A program made the translations under genes and the position numbers. A DNA stretch of 64,000 nt from Ignelater luminosus (taxonomy: Eukaryota; Arthropoda; Insecta; Coleoptera; Elateridae), in NCBI GenBank assembly GCA_011009095.1, contig VTPC01091240.1, positions 62,001 to 126,000 of the forward strand, read 5' to 3'. Shown piece by piece: positions 51,001 through 64,000 of the stretch. Each line of letters begins with the position of its first letter. The stretch's first letter is position 1. Under the pieces are notes generated by a model. It had not been told where the DNA came from and made no database searches. It worked only from the letters and a program-made list of their open reading frames with translations.

Positions 51001-54000
51001 AAAAGTGTGCTCACATATCTTAATTGGGAATGTTCCAAATGGCATTTAAAATATTACTAATTTAATTGTGAAAATCTGTTTTCTACTACTAATTATGACC
51101 AAATAGAATTATGAAGAGAACGATAGAGAAGAATGAAGATTCACAAGTGAAACAATAATTTAAAAAGACAACAAAAAACAAATCAATGTGTTGACTATCA
51201 AAAGTTAAAAGAAAACAATTCCAAACAATTTAAATTAATCAAAGACAGCAACAAACTTATTGATAGCTCGATTATTAAGACTGTTAGTTTTAACAGAGCA
51301 ATTGTTGGTAGCTGACTAAAATCAAAACAAAACTAATAGTTCCCATTCTTCATGTCTAGGAAGAATATTAATTTTTGACAGAACAGCTTTAGACATTAAC
51401 AATTCTTATTCATAAAAAACAAGAAAAATCGGATGCTTCTCGCAACAAATTCTTACAACACTGACTAATAGTGTCAGACTATATTGTTTTACAATTTTTA
51501 TTATAAAACTTGGCAAAAATCAGACTTCTATAATTACTTTCAATAAGTAGGTATGTGTGCATTTGTGCCAATAGTTAATGGGCGTTTGGTTTTGCAATTT
51601 CATTTCACTTTAGTATTGTTCTGAGGTTTATTCTGTATTTGTAGGTTTATGATGTGATTATCTGCGTAATGTTTCTCCAGTTATATTTAGAATCTCCATT
51701 AAACGGATGATCATGAATTTTGAATTCAAATGTTATTTGCTACTTTACTTTAAAAACATTTTTCTTTATAATCTTCTATACATGTACTAATAGGACTGTC
51801 TTCCAGATGTGCTTTCAACTTCCCTTTTCTATTTTAATAATTAAGTAACAAACATATGTTGTTTATTCTTCGAAATGCTACTTAAACAGGGATTCTTTGA
51901 ATTTTCATGCTGGAGGTCTTTATTTTACACTTTTAAGTAATCTTTTTCAATTATAACCTAACCTTTTCTGTATTTCTATATATAAATTGTTCATGACCTT
52001 AATTAAGCAAATTAATAATTATATAACCCCTGTAATTAGGTAGTTTATCCAGAAATACAATTTAAGAATGTCACTGTTGTAGTGGTACAAATGTTAAATT
52101 TGTAATTTTTGTTAAGTAATTATTTTGGCATTTGCAATTCCATGTTCAATAGAAAGACATTCACATTTTGTATTATTATTTGGGTTAAATTAAGATCTAA
52201 CAGGTCTCTTAATGTAATGCATAAAATTTAAATTCAATTTGAATAATTTCCGATTCCTAATCAATTAATCTAATTTAAACAAAAGGAATTTCTAGTTTCA
52301 GAAGTCATAACCAATAAGTTACAGACAGAGAAAAAATTAAGGTAAAGGTGCCTTTTCCTCGATGGCCTTCTTGATCGACCCACACACATGTTACTATAAA
52401 ATAAATAATTTAACATAATATCAATTTAAGTGTTAAATCTATCAACCTTTTAAGATGAACTCTGACTAGATGATTAATCGAAGTTCTATTTTAATCAACA
52501 ATCATGTATTTATCTTACTGCCATAAAATCAATAATTCCTTCGATTGCATTAAAATTAAAATAAATACATGAGTAAAAATCGAGAATAGAAAAGATAAAA
52601 TTAAAATTGGGCCAGTGTAGTAGCTGAGTGCCAGTTCAAAAGTAGGTTGCTAAAATTGTCACAGAGCTACTAGCAAGCAGTAAAGCATACTTCTTTTTGT
52701 AAGAAAAATATGTGTAAATAAAATTAATTTAATGCATTACTATTTTTCAGCAGATGGTGACAATATACAGCTGACTTGTAAGCAATTTATTAATAATGGA
52801 GAAAAAAGAGATTATAACTAGTAATTATATTAGTTGCAGCATAATAATTTTATATAAAAGAGTTTCTTTTATAAACTTTTTTAATAACAGCTGAAATGAT
52901 TCGATTTATCATACTGCATTACACAACAGTTGGTAACTAATAGCCTATAACGGTTCTATTTTGATATTTATTATTGCCATTTACGTACTAGTTTGCATTT
53001 CTTCATAATTATTTAACACACGATTCGTGGATTTAAGATAAGCAATATGAATTTTATTTAAGGAAGGACAGTTTTGATAAATCTCAATTTCATAAGACAG
53101 TTGATGTAAAAGTACTTTCAATTTCAAATGCCCTAAAAGTGTAACAAAATTTTTTATTACCCGGAAATGACGATATCTATGACCAGATAGAAGTACAGCA
53201 CGCACGCAAGATAGTATACAAAAATAAATTTCAAGATTGGAAATAATTATAAGATTGCATCTTCCACTCTCTGTCATAGTGTACCAAATGTATCAACGTG
53301 CTGATACACCCTATGTCGAAACCCAAAACTCTTCGATGAAATTTTGCACAGGACATCGCAATGTTTATAACTGGACCCATTAGGAAACTATCTTCGTCCA
53401 TTGGAAATCAAGGCTAACGGAAAAACACCAAACTCATGGCTCTTTCGAGAGACAGTAATTTCATAACCTTGAAATGTAAGAACCAAATACTTCTCAAAAT
53501 TGAATCTCAAGCAACTTCTTTGGCAATAGCTCTTGCTCACATTAGAAATTTTGCCCCTTCGAGTTAGAAAGTATCTTCTTCTCCTCAAAGCACAATATAC
53601 CAAAAACTAGCTAACTGTAACAAACCCAATTCGACTTGCCCAAATTAATTTTTTTCAATTTGTTTTCCTTATCATTGATATTCCGAGCCCACCTATAAAT
53701 CAGGATTAGTCCATTTCTCTTGTAATACCTCATCACGTCTAATGAAGATTTATTTATTAATACCATTTCGTCTAATAACTTATTTTGATTACTACTCGGT
53801 TAAAAATATAGATATGCGGTTAGTTTAAGTTACTCTCTCTTAGATGTTGGTATTTTGGTAATAAAATAATAAAATTTAAGTGGGACTATTCCTTGGTCTG
53901 TCCCAAACCTTAGATCTGTTCGATTTAAGTTTCAGTGCTTCAGGTTTTACGCGTCTGCATTGTGTTTTGAAGACTGGTCGAACTACTTGGCATTTCAAGT

Positions 54001-54047
54001 CAATCGAATTTTCTACTAGTCAAAACTTGGGAACTGGCCACGATGTA
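48051..54047. other. Non-coding region, probably Actn intron 1
   Basis: AT-rich. The open frames seen (for example 50445-50802, 52981-53277) have no recognisable domain or splice context. Specifically searched on the minus strand for an Actn first exon (WEKQQ-type ending before a donor) without success. Confidence 0.45.
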
Positions 54048-55492
54048 GTAGACCAGTCAATATCGACATAAGTCATCGGGTAGTTCTGGTTTTTTAATAT
54101 GTTGTTAGGACCCCTACGGGTAGTATAAATCCAGATTTGCAGCCCCAAAAAACCTGCGCTACCTGCGTAGTGGCCAAACAACAGTGAAATTTTCGCACTT
54201 GTTTTGGTTTTTTGATCATATCTCCTTTCTCTTTTCTAACGTAGATTAAATTTGCTACAATTTGAGACCAGGATGGGCTCTGTACGTCCATTAGTTACCA
54301 AGATACGGCTTTTCAAAGATTGGCAATTCTTTCCAAAAAATGACATTTTTTCGTTACGGTCATGTGTGGAGCTAAATATTGGCAAAAAGACTTGTCTTAC
54401 AATAAAAGGAGAGGGGATGACTTCCTGTGGTGTTTTTCTGCAATCTGCGTCGTCGTCGTCGTCCATATCGATCGATGCACGATTGGCGCAAGACTGACTT
54501 CTGCCAAACCTGCAGAGTGTCGAACATGTTGGGCCCATTTTTCGGCAAGTGCAGGCCTCAGACCACCCTTTTTTGCACTTGCACGATAGCATTTTCAGGA
54601 GCAATTGAAAGCCTGGGACCATTGTCATAGTGATGGGGAGTAGCCCTAGATCGCTGGTGGATCAACCCCAGTCGTTTGGATTTTTTTTGCACCCCCAACC
54701 ATTTCTGTAGTTGATAGTAAGTAAGTACTTTGCAGAGTCTTTGGTAGGAGAGGGGGGGAGGTGAGCAAGGTTCACTTTAGCTGTGGCTGCTGACTTGACA
54801 AAGCACGTATAACGGAAGCTGTTTAGAGATTCGGCGTCAGCTCCTCCATAGATAACCACGAGGAGCTTCTCACCAGCTGTGGCTATCGCCTCCTGGCTGG
54901 AATCTGGTTGCGAAAATATTTTCGTCAGCTCTATCAAATGGGGGGTTTTCTGCAAAACGCCGCACCATTTTGTCTTCCCCTGTCAGAATAGAGCAGAGGT
55001 GGTGTCACAGCCACTGAAGATGAGCATGAAACAGCGCGAATCCTTCTGGGTATTCAAGGTCTCCACAGGCGAATGAGGTGGTGGACAAATGGATGCACCC
55101 AGACCCACTTCTGTCGCTTTCTCCAAACATGAGCGTAACGAGAAAATCTCACTTTTTGGAAGAAATTATCAATCTTTGAAAAGCCGTATCTCGGTAACTA
55201 ATGGACGCACAGAGCCCATCCTGGTCTCAAATTGCAGCAAATTCAGTCTACGTTAGAAAAGGTATGGACAGCAGTTTCGGTAGAACGATTAGTTTAGGAG
55301 ATATGATCAAAACCCCAAAAGAAGTGCGAAAATTTCACTGTTTTTTGGCCACTACGCAGGTAGCACAGGTTTTTTGGAGTTGCAAATCTAAATTTATACT
55401 ACTCGTAGGAATCCTAACAACATATTAAAAAATCAGAACTACCCTAATTTTTGCAATGTTTGCCTTTTTTATGTCGATATTGACTGGCCTAC
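54048..55492 (-). mobile_element. Inverted-repeat transposon with broken GCDTTSAL/CxC ORF
   Basis: Two arms, 54048-54368 and 55122-55492, are inverted copies (about 85-90% alike by eye). The right arm carries an extra ~33 bp. Both end in GTCGATATTGACTGG(C/T)CTAC. Between them on the minus strand runs a decayed ORF: SGCDTTSALF-stop-QGKTKW (near 55000), EAIATAGEKLLVVIYGGADA, SLNSFRYTCFVKSA and LPPSPTKDSAKYL. After frame changes it reads CKCKKGWSEACTCRKMGPTC (near 54570), a cysteine-rich CxC-like tail. This combination recurs in uncharacterised repetitive ORFs of arthropods and cnidarians; the transposon family name is not certain. A TGA replaces a codon that is usually Arg. Confidence 0.7.
54240..55060 (-). 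pseudogene. Broken transposon ORF (GCDTTSAL...CxC)
   Basis: Coding remains inside the inverted-repeat element. The frame reads from about 55060 towards 54240 with one internal TGA after GCDTTSALF, then an open stretch of about 97 codons (54955-54662), a stop after NPNDWG, and a cysteine-rich end with spacing CxCxxGxxxxCxCxxxGxxC. Downstream, DMDDDDDADC and the left arm are read through. Not functional as written. Confidence 0.65.
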
Positions 55493-57011
55493 AGGAGCCG
55501 ATTGAGTTCTTCAAGCTCGTGTCGGATTTTTTGAGTTGGCCTGGTTTTTCACGTCAAGCCGGCAGGTAGCCGAGATCTTTAAATCTGTCAGGCCATATGT
55601 CTTAAGTTTAATGGATGTAACCAAAAGAATGAACTCAAGAGATATTACAAAATCACATTGTACAATGATCAAGAAAAGTGCCGAGAAAAGTACATAAGCA
55701 AAGAAAATTACACACAATGCATTTCCAAAAGGAAAAAACAGATTTCAGGCTATTAGATGTCGAAGGATCCCTTCGTGTGGCTTTTCGAATGCTCATGATC
55801 ATCTTAAACATCGTACCAAGTGTAATAGAAAGAAGAAGAAACCATTCAAAAGCTGGTCGTGCACTCCATAAAGTTCTAAACAAGAATAAAAAGTGTAGTA
55901 AGAATAAAAGAAAAGGGCACAAAAACTTGTAGATTAAATACCAATAATTCACTAAAGCAATTATGTGTTGTCCAAAACAGTTGATTTAGATAAATAAATA
56001 GTAATCAGAATGATGGTATATAAAAGAGAGGTGATCCTACAGAGATTACAAGGTTCGACGGTATTTGCATCACATACCAAAAATCTCATTGTTGAGATTC
56101 TTCCAAAAGTGTTAATTAATGTGATTTTGGCGTTTCTGAAGCTTAATTTGGTTTTTTACATGTGTATGGTGTATAACATCTGTACTTTATAATGACTGAA
56201 ACATATCCATTCAAAGAAATAAAAATCTTTCTTCCTTAGCCTCTTTTTATTAAAAGCTTGCCACATTTACAGAGTACGGAATATCAATAACTGTCTGCAA
56301 ACAGTGAGATCGTTATGAAAAGTGTAAAAAGAAAAATAGAAATAAAAGAAACCATCAAAATATAAAACTGTAATACTTAATCGTTTGAAAATAATAATAA
56401 TGAAGCATTTACCTCCCGATGTTGGCAATGAAACAATAAACAAGCGACAAAAACAAAACTCAACAATTACACTTAACTGTAAGAAATAAGATTCTTAAAT
56501 TAACTCGATTAACTAAAAGTAGCACCAAAGTAAATAAACATATAAAATTATCCCAAGAAAATTGCATTACATCTTCTCACTATCAATTAACCTAAAAAAA
56601 TAAAATTTCCCAAATTCCATTCAACACCTACAGTTATGATGTAAAATATAACTCACTATATTCTAATTTCGCAATAGATTTTTCTATAATTAAAATCGCA
56701 TTGAGAATTACACGCAACTTGCAAATAAATAACATGATGTAAATAAGAAAATGCACTTTAAACTAATGAAAACACTTGCGCCTAAATAAATTTACATTGG
56801 TACATTAAGCGATGTTCGTTATGTCGACCAAAAGTGTTTTGTAATAAATTAGGGGGTAGCGGTAATAGAGGACTACTATTACAGACCTTGGTTTTAGTTT
56901 ATAAATAATTTGGATCTAAGCCAGCCGCGACATATTTTCATGTGACTGACTCACTCATTTACTACTACAGCCGGCCAATAAACCGTATTCCAGCTAGCTC
57001 AGAAATTTAAT
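55493..57011. other. Non-coding region
   Basis: Nothing recognised. A lysine/arginine-rich open frame (55678-55932, plus) is composition-driven. Confidence 0.4.
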
Positions 57012-57218
57012 TCATAATCCGTAAAAGCTTCTTAATTCGTTAAGAACACACTTAGATTTTTGACTTTCTAGTTTTACCTTTGAATTTGTTACATCTCGAT
57101 CCGGACTTCGTAAAACGCTGGTCAATTTGTAATGGGGCAATGTGGGTCTCCATACCATACTATTAATGGATTTTGGACTTCCATTAAAACTTACTCTAAA
57201 TGGTGAGGTTGGTGACAT
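57012..57218 (-). CDS. Small ORF, 68 residues, unrecognised
   Basis: ATG with a good context (acagaaATGtc) to TGA. The sequence MSPTSPFRVSFNGSPKSINS ... WRPTLPHYKLTSVLRSPDRD ... is proline/serine-rich with several S-P sites. It includes RVSF, the form of the RVxF motif by which regulators dock on protein phosphatase 1. Codon and residue composition look more protein-like than neighbouring AT-driven frames. Could be a complete small protein or the first exon of a gene. On the Actn strand, inside Actn intron 1 if exon 1 is outside the window. No homologue recognised. Confidence 0.38.
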   Translation of the reverse strand: MSPTSPFRVSFNGSPKSINSMVWRPTLPHYKLTSVLRSPDRDVTNSKVKLESQKSKCVLNELRSFYGL

Positions 57219-60200
57219 TTCTGTATTGTTTCTACTATAACAATAATGCTGTCAAAACTGACATTTTATTAATTTTAAACTACATAAATCATAGATAATT
57301 AAAAATGCAAACGAAGAATTATGAAGGTGAGTATTTTTAACTTTACAAACTATTCCAGATTTCTTCTTGCATTTGCTTTGCTAAAAGTAATCAGAATAAT
57401 CAGATTTAATGTGAGAAAACGGCATTTACCTGATTATATGCAAATTAAAGGTTGTTTGTATAGGAAGAAGTTTTTTGAGATTTTTCCCACTACTATTCAA
57501 TCAAAATACACGGAGTTGTGAGAAAATTTCTCTTGCGATAATAATTAAAAGTATCAGTAAGTTACAGGAGTTGTAATTTGTTCCTGTGAAAGCAATTACT
57601 CATAACCATGTTATTATTGTTGGATAGATTCATTTAACCTCATTATCAAAGTTGTGTTAAAGATGAAAAAAATACTACACAATACTAACAAGAATGAGCT
57701 TGGGTATACCCACACCGCAGATTGTCTATTAAGAAAACGTTACAGTTCTTGAATATAAATGATATTTTAATATGGAAATATTTATTAAAATGAATTGTTG
57801 GAATTCTGACTGTTTAACGATTAACCTTGAACTTAAATCTTGTCAACAACTCTTGATGATAATTAGGTACGCAGAAACACAGCTGTAGTAGTACACAGAT
57901 TTAAAAATATCTTAACCTAAAAAAATGAAATTAGAAAGCTTACAATTGTATAATAGACGCATGCATCTTTTAATCGATCTTATCAATGCGCATGTAAAAC
58001 GCCGTTTAGTTTCTTAACCGACAGAACCACGTTAATTGTAATTTTGTAATTAAGTCACTGCTGCAATCTTTAGGAAACCATGCTAATTAGGCTAAATGCT
58101 ATTTTGAAAGTGCGCGTCGTTGTTTTTGCAGTGTATTTCCAGTCTCATTTAAATGCAAAAGTCAGTAGTGAATATTAATTTGGTTTAAATACCACATTCT
58201 TGATTTCACCTCAAGAGGACAGAGTTTGTGGGAATGATGCCCACTTCGGATATTCCATTTGCATTTGTTTTTATTTTATTATTGATACATGGACAGTTGG
58301 CGAAATCTAAATTCCCATTATACCAATTTTGTACAATAATTGGTAATCTGGATATTGAAACAATAAGATTAAAATCTCTAGACATAATTATTGGAAAGCC
58401 ACCAAAATTCTGATGTGAATATCTGTCTCCGATATTTAAAATTGTAAAGTATTGAATTGCCCAAAAAAAATTCGGTAGGATGATTGTTGACATAGTTATT
58501 ATATTAATTCATAAGCCATGTTGTGCTAAGTTTGATTAAGTCTTTATATACTGTTCAGAAGTTATCTTTTCTTTTCAAATAAAATTGAGCAAGTAAAGGA
58601 AAAAAATGTGACAAATGAATTAATTTGAAAAGTCTTCAAGTTTTACGTCGTTTACCATTTCCACTTACATATAGAGGCGGAGGAAGTAAATCAGCTGTAT
58701 CTTTTAATACAGGCTCAGAAAAATAAGCTTTTGTGTGAAGATTTAAGTATCGATTGGCAAGAACCAATTAGAACCAATTGAAATCAAGAGTAGGTATGAA
58801 ATAAGAATAATTCCTTACGAGGCTTTGGGTTACTCTCAAAAACTAGATATTCATATTGCAAAGACCAAAAGAGATTCTAAGCCTTTTGTTCATTTTGTTA
58901 TGTCAAGTGCCATTCAAACATTCTCCATAATTTCTTTACATTGACTATGAGCCCCAGTTGGATCAATTAATTCATCTGATCTTAAATTATTCAAATTTTC
59001 TTTTTCCTTCTGATTCGGGCAAGAATACCATTTTAATTGTCTAGTTACTGAATTTTGACTAATAATTTTTGTTCATGCCATTCTGTTTGAGAGTCGTACA
59101 TATTCTTGTACTTTCCTGAACAGGTTGCTATCAAGTTATTTTAGCAAGTTGAAATCTCTTGGTAACTCCATTCAATCTTGTACAACACACAAAGCAAAAT
59201 ATTCAGTGGTCAGGCCCAATAGTTCCAACGAAATAAAATACTTAATTACAGTAAAGCAAAATCATAGGAAGAGACGCAGTAACTGTTTTCAATTATCACG
59301 AGACATTTATTGGATGTATTGGCTTTTTGACCACCAAACAACTGATTATCAGCGACTTTCGATAAAAATAGAGTTATGACGCTTTGATACTAGGATGCCC
59401 ATTAATTCTAGAAATTTTGGTAACGATATCTAATTGAATTAATATCATGGTACAACGCTTACTAAACTTGCTAAGATCGATGAAAGTGAAGTGAACCTTC
59501 ATTTTCAGTGAACATTGAAGGGTATCCAAAAGGTAGCTAGTATATTTTGAGTTTTGAACTGAACACAATTATTAATTTTGAGTTTGAAGGTAAATATGCA
59601 AACCTACAAGCCGTTCGGGTTGACTGATTTTAAGTTTCCATTATGGAGAAATACTTTTAGGCTATCATCTGATGGATAGATCTTGCAAAGCACTCTGACA
59701 ACCTTTTAGATGTAACGTTAGCTTAATCCTGCACTCCTACTCCAAAGGTATTTTTGAGGTTCACAGTAATGTATGCTCGTGAAAACGTGTAGTTAATTTG
59801 ATTTTCTCTGGTATGGAATTCTCTGGTAATTAGTGAAAGACATTTTCAAGATTGTTATTAGGTCATTCTGGAATAGAACGATAGCGCAACATTTAAAATG
59901 TCTTATGAGCGTTTTCTAATTGAAAAATCAACTCAAAAATAACAATTTCCACCAAAGCATGCAAGTTCATTGTGACCAAGCTCAATCAAAATGATTTTCT
60001 ATTTACAACCTATATCGGCATTTCTTGACTTGTAAATCGCAAATGTCTCTAGGAGTTGCCTTATTCCAAGTATTATTTTGCTTTAACTTATACTAAAGTA
60101 TATACTAACCCAATCAAGACAGATTCATTTAGATTAGTCTAATTAGTCATGTCTAACTCTTTGGTGTTGGTATCTTTGTCAGCAAGCCGTTAGAATTTTG

Positions 60201-63200
60201 AAGTTTTCTATCGTGTATCCATCCACGGAAAAATTTAAAGTAGCTTGCGTATTCTTATTATTATCAACACATTGGCGAAGATTGCAACTTCCCAGCTCTA
60301 TAACTTCGAAATTTAGGCCCTCAGATAGTTGGCCTCAACACCACGAGGAATTATATGAAAATGATTTGTCGGTTTTCCCAGAAAAAGTTCGTTAATCCAC
60401 TTCAAAGTCACAAGTCACAAGAAGGTGAGAAACGAAGTAGGTTTCATTTCAACAGTAGTCCCTAGTGTTTTTGAGCACTACTAATTAGTTAACAATACTC
60501 GGCGGATTCTGAAGCTAGTAAATTGTCGTCAAGGAACACTGGCTTTTGGAAGATGTTCATTTGAACGAAACCGGTTGAGAAAATTAAATAAAAAACAAAA
60601 CACTTAAGGAAGTACTTTTATTTAAATCATCCAATACATACGAACCTTAAGCCATGGATCTCCAATACATGGCTTTTGGAGTTTACTTTTCGCCGAGAAT
60701 CAGATATTGCCAGCACAAGAATAGATATTGGAAGTATGACGAAGTTGAAGAATTTTCATTGAGATGAAATGTCCACTTCCTATTTAGACAGCCTAAGTAT
60801 ACCGGATAATTTTTTTGATTTCATCATTGCGTGATCTATTTTCAATCTACACATTAGCTTGCCCAATGAGTTCCATTTACTTGTCAACCAGCGTTACTGG
60901 ACGATAATACTTATGATATCTATGCGGTATTCTAGCAATATGATTTGATCTGTTTCAAATCAATTTTTGGACAGACCAATGGAATGAGCAAAAGTGTTAT
61001 TTACTTTCTGGTCTTGGTAAAAGTATGTCTAAATTGAATCTCAGCAAAAAAATAACTTAATGCACCAAGAACATTGTGTAACCAAGACAGAAAGAAGAAA
61101 CAGAAACCGGATATATTTAGTTCAATTAGATCTAACAAACACCATTTGATAAAGCTCAACAAATTAAGACAATAAAGCCGTTTGAAGAATTTATTGTTCA
61201 ATTTGGAGTTTATGAAGTTTTTGTTATCATTGATCACAGCAGTAAAGATTGATTATCAAAATATTCTTCGCACACACACAATAAGCAATAACTGTCATGT
61301 GAACCTTAACTAATTTGGAAATCAGAGACAGTATTTTTCAATTACTCATCGTCTTGGAAACTTTCTAGTGGGAATTTTATCAAGAATGTTTGGCCAAACC
61401 ATTTTTGTTGATCTGATAACTAAAAGATCATTCAACACATACATCGTACATGGGTGGCAATGACTAATCAAATACACTAAAGTTCAAGTATAACAACTTC
61501 CTAATTTCTTCAATCTCATTTATTCCTTATTAAAAAGATGCTAATTAATATTTTTAAATCTCTTTAAGAAGAATGAATGCAAATTCAATGAAGTATTAAT
61601 CAATGTTATGTTAAAACGCATTTAAATTACTAAACGAGCGATAAATATGTCTTCTTGAACCTATAATTTCAAAAGTACTGTAATTCTAACTGTAATCTTT
61701 AATGCAGTTTCTTAGTTTATGCAATTTTACATTGGTATACATTTTATATACTCTTCGTATCGTTGACATTCAAGGTTTTCACATATTATTAAGAAAACAA
61801 GTTTTAATTTATTAAAAATACTGCAACTTTTGTTTTTGTTTATTTGGATTTTTAAATTTTAGTAGTAAACAGAAATTCATCAATCTTCTCTTCATGACTT
61901 CTATCTGTCTTTAACCGTGAAATAAATTGAGTAACTCGAGAAAAACAAAAAGATCTTTTGGCACGATTTCAGGATTCTTTTACTCTCCTTTACCTGTTGC
62001 ATAACAATAAGGTTAACACAAATATTATTTAAAAACACTAAAAGTAAGTGACGCCGACAATTTTTTAAGTTATTCTATTTTTGTTTAAAACATCTGTGGT
62101 TTATAACCTAAGTACCAAAAATACATTTACGTTTCTCAACCAACATTGCACGTTAAAACAATTAGAAATAGTACACACCTCTAGTAGGTGGCCTTGGTTT
62201 TCTTTTTTTTACGTCGTAAATCTTGCACTTTTAGCATTATTCTTTGTTTTCATATAACAAGAAATACACATAACGGAATTTTTTTCATTCATATTATCTC
62301 TCAAGATGTCGACTGTCTGCGTCTGGTAATTCTTGCATACTATGCAGCTGACGCAAGTTATAATATGAATTGATCCGGTCTTGACATTGATGGATTCAGC
62401 TTTACAACTTTATATCCTTATAGGTACAATACGATAAATGGTTGCTCTTATTATTTGGTCCATTGAGACGGATATTGATTAAAACCAGGCTTTTTGCAGC
62501 ATTTTATTACAGAATTATTTAATATCTGTATTCGCAAGGTCATTTTAAGAAAGATTCTTGACATTGAAAACGACTTATGTTTAAACATTTTTCTATACAA
62601 AGAAAATTACTTTTCACTAGACAAACAAAGATAGATTTTGTTATTTTTAAAGCGATCAATTGAAAAAAATTCACTTTCTTAATTAGAATTTCATTAACGG
62701 ATAAAATCTTTTGTTGTGTGTGACAGGAGTTATTTCGAAAGTAGATTCTAAACTATCTTATTGTTAATAATCAAATAATAAGGTCACGAAAACTTAAAAT
62801 ATTTCAAGCAATATTTTTACGGTGTGTAAGTTTCACTTTTATGCTTTTTTACAAGCATTAAAAAATGTTTATTTAGAAACGTAACCATAATTGTAGCATT
62901 TTTTTACATATTCTTTGTTGAGTTCTGCAGCCTTGCACATCCATTACCTAATTTTCCGCACCCTGTCCTTGCAACTGTTAAAAATAATAACAAAAATTGC
63001 CAAATTTGTCCTTGTTCTCTTTCATTTAAAATACAAATATTTAAGTTTCGCTTATTAAAAAGGAATTAACCCCTATTCGGTATTCAAACCTTGTAAGTGC
63101 TTTAATACACTTTCATTGGAATTTCTTCGATATGACATTCTGAGAATATCAAGTATCTCTATTAATAATGCCATGCCTATCCTATTATATGTACAAACGT

Positions 63201-64000
63201 TACACCGTTAACATGCAAATCAGTTAAACCCTATTATTTTCTCTTATTGTGTACTTTCAGAGCATTAAATACCTTCATTTGCAATTTACATGAGTTTAAT
63301 TTCAGTGTTAATGAATGATTTACAAATTTAAGTAAACACGAGCGTGCTCGCAAGTGAAATCAATTCGTTTTTCTTCGTTTTGATCGTGACGTTGCAATAT
63401 CAATAGCGATAGAAAAAACTTACAGCTATTGTTTTAAAATTGAACGATTGAACGCTAAAGATGTAGTGGGCAGCTGATAAAATCTGTAATGTCTGAATAG
63501 CTTCGTTTTATGGTGATAGTATAAATACAAGGGATATCCGAAAAGATATTTTAGCTTGATAAAACTTATGCGAGTACTATATGCAAAGTTCGGCGTTTGT
63601 CTTATTTTGGGGTAAGATCGTCAGCATAATCAAAATTAGTTCCACATTGAAACCTAGATTTGCTTTCAGAAGACAAGATAAAAACTGTAGCTCCCCTTTC
63701 GTGTAGTCTAGGATGCCAAAATCAGCAACATGATGTAAATTCAAAACATCCAGGATGAATATTTGCAACCGTCTCTCAAGAATGAATACTAAAGGGAAAA
63801 ATTATATTTTTGAAGGAAAATAAGATAACAGGGAAAAATGCTGAAAAACTAACCAAAATTCATAGAATTCTAGAAATCTTTAAACCACTACTATGTGTTC
63901 TTGACAGTAGGTCATACAAGTGCCGAAGATCCAATGACAAAATTATCAAAAAAACTGCAAATCTCAAGATGCTAATAGACACACAAAAAGTCCTATCCAT
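57219..64000. other. Non-coding region, possibly with very old repeats
   Basis: Short unlinked frames only (58206-58493 on either strand, 59125-59379, 60198-60395). The 58.6-61.4 kb stretch has peptide-like pieces broken by stops that could be an ancient retroelement but did not match a family. No Actn exon 1 found. Confidence 0.4.

Noticed and set aside
62160..62230. Minus-strand KVQDLRRKKKKTKATY-stop, like the lysine-rich end of a protein
   Set aside because: Stops lie immediately upstream in frame and the only candidate acceptor lacks a pyrimidine tract.

Overview
This is a eukaryotic, AT-rich, intron-rich window, almost certainly from an insect or a close arthropod. The evidence is a near-complete alpha-actinin gene whose exons read like insect alpha-actinin, GT-AG introns throughout, and many remnants of arthropod-type transposons: Penelope-like, hAT-like, Tc1/mariner-like, TTAA-target foldback elements and a tRNA-derived SINE. 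The species cannot be fixed from the sequence. A 400-base assembly gap lies at 4354-4753.

Layout. 1-19.8 kb is gene-poor and holds transposon remnants: foldbacks near 2.0 and 8.4-9.0 kb and a SINE near 15.2 kb. 19.8-26.6 kb (+) carries a previously unnamed candidate gene. Five exons with matching splice phases would encode a signal peptide, a cysteine-containing stretch and an N-glycosylated, fibronectin-III-like domain; its 4.7-kb intron contains a decayed Penelope-like reverse transcriptase on the other strand. 26.6-34.2 kb is non-coding, with a 178-bp hAT-like element that kept its 8-bp target duplication and a nearly perfect 130-bp palindrome.

34.2-46.2 kb (-) is alpha-actinin (Actn), resolved here into 12 constitutive coding exons or exon alternatives plus two alternative ones. 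The standard reading gives 857 residues, from calponin-homology domain 1 to the C-terminal EF-hand region. Only the short first coding exon (about 38 residues by comparison with fly) is missing and must lie upstream, outside the window. The CH2/rod junction has two 86-nt alternative exons (4a, 4b) and a candidate 43-nt microexon. The phases of the microexon allow only one use: between 4a and 4b in the same transcript. A 0.9-kb foldback transposon sits between 4a and the microexon, and intron 10 holds a cluster of further foldback elements.

46.2-64 kb would be Actn intron 1 if exon 1 is upstream. It contains, on the opposite strand, a single-exon, diverged adenylate-kinase-6-like ORF (47.6-48.1 kb). 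It also has an inverted-repeat transposon with a broken 'GCDTTSAL...CxC' ORF (54.0-55.5 kb) and a small ORF with a PP1-docking-like RVSF motif (57.0-57.2 kb). The rest shows no convincing genes.
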